This document shows, in pieces, positions 32,319 through 38,280 of a DNA stretch of 38,280 nucleotides; the first letter of the stretch is position 1; each line of letters starts with the position of its first letter. The notes under the pieces are model-generated. The model searched no databases. It saw nothing but the letters and a program-made list of their open reading frames with translations, and had not been told where the DNA came from. The translations under genes were made by a program, and so were the position numbers. Location of the stretch: contig DAIOGN010000012.1 in NCBI GenBank assembly GCA_036745245.1, positions 1 through 38,280 on the forward strand, read 5' to 3'. The DNA is from DAIOGN01 sp036745245. GTDB lineage: Bacteria; Zixibacteria; MSB-5A5; JAUVRN01.

Positions 32319-35075
32319 ATGAACCGTCATGCGTCCCTGCTTGCTCTGACTGCATTGGGCCTCATCGTGGCTGCCTCCCTGCCCCGGGCGGCTTCACACC
32401 GTGGCTCGGGGTTGAGTCAGTCCCTTGAGCTATCGACCTCGCGCCAGAGACCAGCGGCGACCTGCGCGGTGACCTTCACGGAAAACCAGGGCCAGTGGCC
32501 CGACAGCGTGCTGTTTCGCGCGGACACAAGGGTCGCTGTCGTGTGGCTCATGCGTAGCGGCCTCTGCTTCCAGGTGGCGCATCCGACGGCAGAGGACGAC
32601 AGCTTCCGACCGACCGAGATGGTACACCTGACCTTCCTGGGATCTGCCGTGGTGCCGGCCGTGGAACGCTCGGGCCGGGCGGCTGCCGTTTCACACTTCT
32701 TCCTCGGCAGCGATCCTGGTCGCTGGCGAACTCACGTGGCCAGCTATTCCCGCATCACTTATGAAAACCTGTATCCCGGAATCGATTTCGTCTGCGATGG
32801 GTCTGAGGGCTGGCTCACGTTCACGCTTGAAGGCCTTCGCCCGGGTCAGGCGTCCCCGGTTCAGGCCACGGTTTCAGGCTCCGAATCTTTGTCTGTCACG
32901 GATGGCGGCGAACTGCTCCTGAGTCGACCGGGTTCCGGCGGGAAGATCCCCCTGTCGCCGGGTCTCCAGTTCGAGACCGAAGGTCTCAACACGTTTCGCG
33001 TGTCGCCTGGCAGAACTCAGTCGGTGGAGGCTTCCGATTACTTCGAGTACCGAACGTACCTGGGCGGCACCATGTACGACCTGGCGCAGTGTGTGGACGT
33101 GGACGACTCCGGCTTCGCCTATGTGGCGGGTCGCACGGATGCCGCCGACTTTCCTACGCTCTTGCCGTTTCAAACCGACTCGGGGCTCACCGACGCCTTC
33201 CTCACAAAGATGAACAGGGACGGTGACGGAATCGTGTACAGCACGTACGTGGGCGGTGCCAGTCTCGACATGGGCATCGACGTGGTCGTGGACGATTCGG
33301 GGTACGCGTATCTCGCGGGCGAGACGTTTTCGACCGACTTCCCCACACCCAACGGCTGGGCAGGCTACAACGGGGGCAAGGACGTGTTTGTAATCAAGTT
33401 TACGCCGGCCGGCGACAACGTGGTCTATGGCTCCTGTCTGGGCGGAAACAGCTCCGAGAGCTTCGGCGGCCTCGCCGTGGATGGCCCGGGACGCGCTTAC
33501 CTGGTGGGCTCCACGCAATCGGCGGACTTTCCCACCTTCAGTCCCATCCAGGGCACTCTCTCGGGCACCTCGGACGCGTTTGTCTCCAAATTCAACGCCG
33601 TGGGCGGCGGACTCGTCTATAGCACCTTTCTGGGTGGCAGCCTCACCGAGCAGGCCCATACCATCGCCCTCGACACGGCCGGGCGCGCGTACGTGGCCGG
33701 GCAGACCTTGTCCTCCAACTTCCCGCTGGTGAATCCCTACATGACCTACCAGGGAAGTGAAGATGCCTTTGTGGCAAAGCTCTCGGCTTCAGGAGACGTG
33801 CTGCAATATTCCACAATTCTGGCGGGAACCGGATCTGGCTCCGACTTCATCGAAGCCATCCAGGTGGACTCGGCGGAAAACATCTACGTCGCGGGCACCA
33901 CGTTCAGCACGGACTTCCCGACCTTGAATCCCTATCAGACCGATCAGGGGTTGGGCGATGCCTTCGTCACCAGGATCAATGCAAGCGGCGCCTCACTTTC
34001 CTACTCCACCTACCTGGGTGGATCCGCCGGCGACCAACCCAAGTCGCTGGCCATCGATGAGCGGGGCCGGGCGTACGTAGCGGGCCTCACCCTGTCGGCC
34101 GACTTCCCGACCGAGCGCGCACATCAACTGGACATGGCTGGCGAGGATGCCTTCATGGCCGTCCTGGATTCCACCGGAGAGAATCTGCTGCGATCGACGT
34201 ACCTGGGCGGCAGTGGGAATGACTGGGCGCATTCCGTGACCCTGGACCCTCTGGGCCACATCTACCTGGCCGGATTCACAACCTCCACCGACTTCCCCGT
34301 GTTCAACGAATTCCAGTCGTACGGAGGCGGCACGGATGCGTACGTAGTGCGCCTGTGTGGCGACCAGGATTTCGACTGCGTGGCCGACGCCGCCGACAAC
34401 TGTCCCGTGACCTACAATCCGGCGCAGGAGGACTTCGACTTCAACGGCGTGGGCGATTCGTGCGACGCCGGCAACCCGTTGTATTTCACCGTGTACTCCC
34501 CCATCGATATGGTGATCACCGATCCGGCCGGCGATTCCATCGGCGTCGACTCGGTGTCGCGCGTGATTTTCAATACCATCCTGGTGGGCTCCACCTACGA
34601 CACGCTCACCGACGAGAATTCCGCTTCCCTCACAGGTCCCGACGGTGAATTCGACGATATCGTGACCATCCCGAGCCCCCTGGTGGGCTCCTACAGGGTG
34701 CGCCTGGTGCGCGAGCCGGGCGCGTCCGACACGGCCACCTTCACGCACGCCATCCGCATCAACGGCAATCAGCAGCTCGTACTCGACGAGTACCGGGATG
34801 CCGCCGTCTCCGCGCTCGGCACGCCGGAGGTCCCCTCGGAGAACGACTATGTCGTAACGACGACCCTGCCGGGCGACATCAATGCGAACGGCACGACCAC
34901 CTCGTCGGACATCATTCTCATGGTGAATTACGTCTTCAAAGGGGGACCACCCCCAGTGGTGCCCGGGCATGGAGACGTGAACTGCGATGGCGCGAACACG
35001 TCGTCCGACATCATCATTCTGGTAAACTTCGTCTTCAAGAACGGTCCGCAGCCGTGCTCGCAGTCGGGCGGATAA
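32319..35075 (+). CDS. Secreted SBBP-repeat beta-propeller protein with dockerin
   Basis: 918 residues. A signal peptide covers about 1-26 (ending PRAAS). About 45-235 is the N-terminal beta domain common in SBBP proteins (FTENQGQWPDSVLF, later YENLYPGIDFVCDG). About 240-690 hold seven SBBP units, each with a YSTYLGGS-like strand and a VAGxTxSxDFP strand about 57 residues apart, giving a seven-bladed propeller. A thrombospondin type-3 motif follows (DFNGVGDSCD), then a beta domain, and a two-loop dockerin-like module at about 850-915 (TSSDIILMVNYVFKGG, TSSDIIILVNFVFKNG). Surface-attached or secreted; ligand unknown. It follows the FlgD-tailed protein by 236 bp but has its own promoter. Confidence 0.92.
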   Translation: MNRHASLLALTALGLIVAASLPRAASHRGSGLSQSLELSTSRQRPAATCAVTFTENQGQWPDSVLFRADTRVAVVWLMRSGLCFQVAHPTAEDDSFRPTEMVHLTFLGSAVVPAVERSGRAAAVSHFFLGSDPGRWRTHVASYSRITYENLYPGIDFVCDGSEGWLTFTLEGLRPGQASPVQATVSGSESLSVTDGGELLLSRPGSGGKIPLSPGLQFETEGLNTFRVSPGRTQSVEASDYFEYRTYLGGTMYDLAQCVDVDDSGFAYVAGRTDAADFPTLLPFQTDSGLTDAFLTKMNRDGDGIVYSTYVGGASLDMGIDVVVDDSGYAYLAGETFSTDFPTPNGWAGYNGGKDVFVIKFTPAGDNVVYGSCLGGNSSESFGGLAVDGPGRAYLVGSTQSADFPTFSPIQGTLSGTSDAFVSKFNAVGGGLVYSTFLGGSLTEQAHTIALDTAGRAYVAGQTLSSNFPLVNPYMTYQGSEDAFVAKLSASGDVLQYSTILAGTGSGSDFIEAIQVDSAENIYVAGTTFSTDFPTLNPYQTDQGLGDAFVTRINASGASLSYSTYLGGSAGDQPKSLAIDERGRAYVAGLTLSADFPTERAHQLDMAGEDAFMAVLDSTGENLLRSTYLGGSGNDWAHSVTLDPLGHIYLAGFTTSTDFPVFNEFQSYGGGTDAYVVRLCGDQDFDCVADAADNCPVTYNPAQEDFDFNGVGDSCDAGNPLYFTVYSPIDMVITDPAGDSIGVDSVSRVIFNTILVGSTYDTLTDENSASLTGPDGEFDDIVTIPSPLVGSYRVRLVREPGASDTATFTHAIRINGNQQLVLDEYRDAAVSALGTPEVPSENDYVVTTTLPGDINANGTTTSSDIILMVNYVFKGGPPPVVPGHGDVNCDGANTSSDIIILVNFVFKNGPQPCSQSGG

Positions 35076-35392
35076 GCGCAGGGACGGACGCGACGGCGCT
35101 CTNNNNNNNNNNCCGCGCAAGCGAACGGTCGTTTCACCTGCCCGTGCCGACCTGCACCCGGCGCTTGAGTGGCCCGTCAGTCCAATTCAGACGCGCAAGG
35201 CGCTAGAGGTTAAAGCTTCCCATCCGTCCTCTGCAACACATAGAGCGGGCCATTTCGTGTGCGCTGGCGCCTTGTGATTGCGCCCGGCACACCTGCTGCT
35301 AAGCCACCCTCCAACCGTTGATCGTTTCCGACAGACTCGCCCGACCAGGCAGCCTGCGATACGCGATCACACACTCTGGAGGGAGGTACTTC
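35076..35392. other. Intergenic region containing an assembly gap
   Basis: About 317 bp after the SBBP gene, with ten Ns at 35103-35112. The remainder carries no believable coding sequence and no promoter I can support. Because of the gap, the genes on either side may not be true neighbours at this distance. Confidence 0.5.
35103..35112. other. Assembly gap of ten Ns
   Basis: Ten Ns just after the SBBP gene. It weakens any claim that the lipoprotein gene at 35393 belongs to the same transcription unit. Confidence 0.98.
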
Positions 35393-36115
35393 ATGAAACA
35401 ACTCACATGGCTCGCTCTGTTCCTGGGGATGCTGGTGCATGCACTGGGGCTGATCGTGGGCTGTCAATCCTCCGACGCGCCACTCTCGTCGGTCGCCCAC
35501 CAGGCGCCGGAACGCGACGCCTCGCCCGCACTCGAGTCGAAGGTGCTTCTGGATCCCGCAGCCACCACGCCCGCTCTGAGAGGCGCGCTGATACAGCCGC
35601 AAGTGGTCGCGGCGCGCGCACTGCTCGAAGCCGACGGGTACAGCTACGTCGAGCACAATTCGCTCGTCCTGATCCAGCAGTCTATCGAGACCCCATCCGC
35701 GTTTACACCTGCGGCCAGCGGGCCCATCCCGCCCCGCGATCCGTCCAGGGCCGATCGGATACGAACCGACACGGTCACGTGGCTGGCTTTCGAGAATCCC
35801 ACCCATGACATGGGGAATCACACCGCCGTGCTCTACCGAACCGACGGACTCACGTCGGGTACCGTGCTGATCGAGCTGAACATCGCCGGAGAGTGGCCCC
35901 TGGTGATCCGCCAGGGCTCCGTGAGCGACAGTGGCTTCGTGTCGGCCGATATCGGCACCAACGGGTGGCTGGCGTGCGTGCTCGGGGGCTCGGGTGCCTC
36001 AGCTATTCGCTGCGCCCTCTCCAACTGCGGTTGGGCGCACTGTACCGCCATCGGAGCCGGCGCGTCGCTCGTGGGGTGCACGATTGGCTGGCTGGTCGAC
36101 CGTGCGAGCAAATAG
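35393..36115 (+). CDS. Lipoprotein with Cys-rich hydrophobic, bacteriocin-like C-terminus
   Basis: 240 residues from the ATG at 35393, with an excellent GGAGGGAGG ribosome-binding site; an in-frame ATG at 35318 lacks one. The signal peptide ends in a lipobox, LIVGC, with lipidated Cys at 24. The middle region holds a short helical part (about 62-85, ALIQPQVVAARALLEADG) and beta strands (about 125-185). The last 46 residues are small, hydrophobic and rich in Gly, Ala and Cys, with Cys at 195, 207, 212, 217 and 229. This layout, a soluble leader and a compact Cys-rich hydrophobic tail, resembles halocin C8-like precursors; I base that on memory of the pattern only. A small membrane protein gene follows 8 bp later. 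Confidence 0.65.
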   Translation: MKQLTWLALFLGMLVHALGLIVGCQSSDAPLSSVAHQAPERDASPALESKVLLDPAATTPALRGALIQPQVVAARALLEADGYSYVEHNSLVLIQQSIETPSAFTPAASGPIPPRDPSRADRIRTDTVTWLAFENPTHDMGNHTAVLYRTDGLTSGTVLIELNIAGEWPLVIRQGSVSDSGFVSADIGTNGWLACVLGGSGASAIRCALSNCGWAHCTAIGAGASLVGCTIGWLVDRASK

Positions 36116-36123
36116 GGGGAGCC

Positions 36124-36384
36124 GTGAACCTTCTCTCGAACGGCTCAGGCCTGGGCCCCAACCGGTGGCTGGTGCTGGGAGTATTTGCGGGCGTGCTCCT
36201 TGCGGACGTCATGTCGAAGCACGTGTCGCCGGTGCTGGCCTGGCTGGCGGGCGGCGCCGTCATCGGGCTGGTTCCGGTGGGGGCCGAACAGCCGCGGTCG
36301 GCGATTCGCATCGTCGCCGGCACGGCGGCCACAGCCGGCGTGGCGGCCCTCGCTCACTGGTTGACGACTCAGCTGGTGCCCTGA
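36124..36384 (+). CDS. Small membrane protein downstream of the Cys-rich lipoprotein
   Basis: 86 residues from a GTG at 36124, 8 bp after the previous stop and behind AGGGGGAG. Longer frames reading through the lipoprotein gene are not supported. Three hydrophobic stretches can form short membrane helices (about 15-28, 36-52 and 62-82), with few charges between. No family recognised. Tight spacing makes it the co-transcribed partner of the lipoprotein; an immunity or export helper role would fit a bacteriocin-like product but is inference. Confidence 0.6.
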   Translation: MNLLSNGSGLGPNRWLVLGVFAGVLLADVMSKHVSPVLAWLAGGAVIGLVPVGAEQPRSAIRIVAGTAATAGVAALAHWLTTQLVP

Positions 36385-36417
36385 CAGTGTAGCGCGAATC
36401 AAGCGGTGGTTTCAACA

Positions 36418-36443
36418 AGAAGGGCGGCACAAGCCGCCCTTCT
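36418..36443. terminator. Two-way terminator hairpin between convergent genes
   Basis: AGAAGGGCGGC and GCCGCCCTTCT form a perfect 11-bp stem around ACAA. It sits between the small membrane protein gene (+, stop 36384) and the repeat lipoprotein gene (-, stop 36471). No strong T-run follows on either side, but position and stability fit a shared terminator. Confidence 0.65.
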
Positions 36444-36470
36444 GACTAACACTAGCATTCCGCCTCGAGG

Positions 36471-37175
36471 CTAAAGCTTCGTCACCTTGAGACACACCTT
36501 GATCTCGTGCCCGTGGGCATTGGGATTGTCGTGCCACACCTTGATGCACGCGTCGGCCGGCAGGTCCAGGTCCAGGCTCAGCGTATGCTCGTTGGCCGGG
36601 GTCCATTCGTAGATCTCCCCGTCCACCGAGATCAGAAGCTTCTGCTCGGGCTTGTCTTTCTCGGTCCACCCCGAAAAGTCGAGACGATAGTGGCCCGCCT
36701 CATTGTCGAGCCGCCACGTGATGGTCTTGTTGTGACTGTTGAGCTTTTCGCAGAACTTCTTGCAGTCTTTATCGTCATCGTCATCGTCGCAATCGCGCAC
36801 CACGACGGTGTCCACCACGACGACCGTGTCGACAACTCGCAGTGTGTCGGTGACGATCACCGTGTCCGACACCATCACGGTGTCGGTCACATGAACCGTG
36901 TCCCCCACGAATACCGTGTCCCCCACGAACACCGTGTCCCCCACGAACACCGTGTCCTCACAGTTCGTGATGTACACCGTGTCTGCACACAGACTGTCGG
37001 CCACCAGCACCGTATCGACCCTGGTAAGGGTGTCGAGGATGGTCAGCGTATCGATGCTCTCGAATGGATTCCCCGGCTGCGGGGGCGGTGTGGTTTCGAG
37101 CGGATTGGAGCAGCTCGCCAGCACCAGCCAGACCAGGGCAGTTGCAGTGACGCCGATCCAGACGGTTCGTTTCAT
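36471..37175 (-). CDS. Lipoprotein with DTVxVx hexapeptide repeats and acidic Cys loop
   Basis: 234 residues. The signal peptide ends in a lipobox (VLASC, Cys at 22). From about 42 to 128 the chain is built of six-residue DTVxVx units, three identical (DTVFVG) and others variant, interrupted once by a Cys-containing ITNCE. Then a run of six Asp sits between two Cys (CDDDDDDKDC). The remaining ~95 residues look like a beta-sandwich (ITWRLDNEAGHYRLDFSGW). Six-residue periodicity fits a parallel beta stalk, holding the C-terminal domain away from the membrane. Similar DTVYV runs occur in Bacteroidota surface lipoproteins. It is coupled by a 4-bp overlap to the OmpA-like gene upstream. Confidence 0.75.
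   Translation of the reverse strand: MKRTVWIGVTATALVWLVLASCSNPLETTPPPQPGNPFESIDTLTILDTLTRVDTVLVADSLCADTVYITNCEDTVFVGDTVFVGDTVFVGDTVHVTDTVMVSDTVIVTDTLRVVDTVVVVDTVVVRDCDDDDDDKDCKKFCEKLNSHNKTITWRLDNEAGHYRLDFSGWTEKDKPEQKLLISVDGEIYEWTPANEHTLSLDLDLPADACIKVWHDNPNAHGHEIKVCLKVTKL
36895..36958 (-). repeat. 18-bp tandem repeat in the lipoprotein gene
   Basis: Just over three copies of an 18-bp unit, differing by one base in the first (plus-strand AATACC versus AACACC), encode three identical DTVFVG hexapeptides. The unit is a multiple of three, so copy-number change would keep the frame and lengthen or shorten the repeat region. Confidence 0.85.
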
Positions 37176-38137
37176 CTTCCACCTCCGAAGTCAGTGAACA
37201 CACTTATGCCGAGCAGAAACTGTCCGTGTTTTCCGGAGGAGAAGTCGGTCCCTTCCACCCTCTGGCGGGACGGATTGTAGAGGCCCGAGATCGACACGTG
37301 CTTGACGGGTGTGATGGAGACACCTACCACCGGTCCCTCTGAGAGGCGAACGTACTCGTAGTACGACTGCGCGATCTCTTCCACGCGCACCCAGCCCCCC
37401 ACGAAGCCCACGGGCTTGTCGACCCAGGGATACCAGGTGACCCCGCCGCCCACCATGCGTTGCCAGGTCTCGAGGTTCTGCCCCTGGAACGAATAGGAGT
37501 CATTCCAGAAGGTGTGACCCAGGATCACGTTGAGCGCCAGCTTGCGATTCCAGATGACGGCTCCGCTCAGCATCGGCAATGCGCCGAAAGGACTCGAAGA
37601 GGCACCGAAGCCCAGCCTCAGCGTCATCCGGTCGTAATAGTTGTTGGTCTCGTTGACTTCCGTCACGGCCACGGGTTCGGATTTCTGTTCCTGCACCACC
37701 ACGGGCACCACGGGCGGCGCCTCTGCCACCATGGGAGGTGGCGGCATCTCCACACGCACGCTGACCGAGCGGTAGTCGCCTCCGGGGATGGCCACGTCGC
37801 TCGTTTGAATGAGCAGCTGCGTGGAATCCACGTCGAAGCGATCCACCAGCACGTTGCGCAACGCGTGCGCGCGACCCAGGGACAGTCCGGGATTCTTCGC
37901 GTCGTTGCCGTTGCGATAGCGAGTGCCATCGGCGCGGCCCACGATCACGGCCCGCGCGTCCGGATGCGCTTTGAGCGCATCGGCCACCTGGCCCAGGGCG
38001 CTGGAATGCGGCTCCCAGAATTGCGGATCGATGGAGGACCCCACCCCCAGTGGGAAGCCACCGATCACCACTTCCTGCGCGCCTGCAACCGTCGCAAACG
38101 CCGCGAGAAGCACAACCATAAGCGCGGTGATTTTCAT
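37172..38137 (-). CDS. OmpA-like protein with N-terminal OmpA domain and C-terminal beta-barrel
   Basis: 321 residues from the ATG at 38137, behind GAGAG; a TTG at 38158 also in frame is less likely. A signal peptide covers about 1-20. About 22-130 matches the OmpA peptidoglycan-binding pattern (ADALKAHPDARAVIVGRADG, LSLGRAHALRNVLV). A Pro/Val/Gln linker (about 131-165) leads to a region of strands with aromatic ends (FVGGWVRVEEIAQSYYEYV, LLGISVFTDFGG) fitting an 8-strand barrel. Standard OmpA has the barrel first, so the order is reversed here. The stop overlaps the start of the repeat lipoprotein gene by 4 bp, implying a joint outer-membrane task. Confidence 0.8.
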   Translation of the reverse strand: MKITALMVVLLAAFATVAGAQEVVIGGFPLGVGSSIDPQFWEPHSSALGQVADALKAHPDARAVIVGRADGTRYRNGNDAKNPGLSLGRAHALRNVLVDRFDVDSTQLLIQTSDVAIPGGDYRSVSVRVEMPPPPMVAEAPPVVPVVVQEQKSEPVAVTEVNETNNYYDRMTLRLGFGASSSPFGALPMLSGAVIWNRKLALNVILGHTFWNDSYSFQGQNLETWQRMVGGGVTWYPWVDKPVGFVGGWVRVEEIAQSYYEYVRLSEGPVVGVSITPVKHVSISGLYNPSRQRVEGTDFSSGKHGQFLLGISVFTDFGGGR

Positions 38138-38188
38138 CACGAGTCTCTCTTGTTTCAAACCGTTTATTGAACCGATTCGGACTACGAT

Positions 38189-38209
38189 CCGTCGCCCCCA
38201 GTGCGACGG
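38189..38209 (-). promoter_or_regulatory. Leader hairpin upstream of the OmpA-like gene
   Basis: CCGTCGC and GCGACGG form a perfect 7-bp stem with a 7-nt loop about 52 nt before the ATG at 38137 on the minus strand. No T-run follows. It may stabilise the leader or act in regulation; no known riboswitch pattern is visible. Confidence 0.35.
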
Positions 38210-38280
38210 CTATCCCCTGTCGAGCACCCCTTAAGCAAATCCCGATCCGGTCGTTGCGAAAAATGCGCAGCTGTGTCCGA

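Noticed and set aside
35210..35821. Minus-strand open frame overlapping the Cys-rich lipoprotein gene
   Set aside because: No ribosome-binding site or recognisable domain, whereas the plus-strand gene has a strong ribosome-binding site and a clear lipobox.
36895..36958. CRISPR-like repeats
   Set aside because: The 18-bp units are directly adjacent, with no spacers, and encode a protein repeat in frame.
38138..38158. TTG start giving seven extra residues for the OmpA-like protein
   Set aside because: The ATG at 38137 has a better-placed GAGAG and gives a normal signal peptide.

Overview
The window is GC-rich, gene-dense DNA from a Gram-negative bacterium. Evidence for an outer membrane includes OmpA-like and DUF5916 barrel proteins, lipoproteins, a MacB-type ABC pair and LemA/TPM proteins. 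Secreted proteins carry C-terminal dockerin-like repeats, thrombospondin type-3 repeats, SBBP and FG-GAP propellers and a FlgD/T9SS-like C-terminal domain. That combination is typical of uncultured FCB-group lineages such as Zixibacteria, Eisenbacteria or Krumholzibacteria; this is an inference from domain content. Three runs of ten Ns (7435-7444, 23636-23645, 35103-35112) look like scaffold joins, so this is probably a metagenome assembly. I see no rRNA, convincing tRNA, CRISPR array, transposase, integrase or phage gene.

Layout. 1-741 (-) is a truncated M14 carboxypeptidase, followed by a small secreted protein (+). 1393-7894 (-) holds a FecR-like protein with its ECF sigma factor, a large M1 aminopeptidase, and a LytTR response regulator with its LytS-type kinase; the kinase is split by a gap. 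8099-13972 (+) holds an FG-GAP/ASPIC/dockerin protein, a PilZ protein, an Lrp/AsnC regulator, a small membrane protein, and an ABC ATPase/permease pair. 13974-16169 (-) holds a nitrilase-family amidase, a membrane protein and a one-domain FN3 protein. 16463-20535 (+) holds a GT-B-like glycosyltransferase coupled to an outer-membrane-like protein, then LemA and two TPM proteins. A perfect 47-bp palindrome separates these from a DUF5916 protein (-). 23185-24995 (+) holds a small membrane-anchored protein and a DAACS symporter. 25023-31037 (-) holds an M64 peptidase with dockerin, an accessory protein, a membrane pyrophosphatase and CstA. 31180-36384 (+) holds a FlgD-tailed secreted protein, an SBBP/dockerin protein, a Cys-rich lipoprotein and a small membrane protein. 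36471-38137 (-) holds an OmpA-like protein coupled to a lipoprotein with a DTVxVx repeat.

How the genes fit together. Much of the window concerns the cell envelope and extracellular proteins: secreted peptidases (M14, M1, M64), display and sorting modules (dockerin, FlgD-like) and envelope regulators (ECF/FecR, LytTR, PilZ). The energy and transport genes (pyrophosphatase, CstA, DAACS, peptidases) suit an organism using peptides and organic acids.

Most worth checking: (1) dockerin-like modules on three proteins, with a possible cohesin-like protein beside one of them; (2) a lipoprotein with a bacteriocin-like Cys-rich tail plus a small membrane partner; (3) a DTVxVx-repeat lipoprotein coupled to an OmpA-like protein with inverted domain order.
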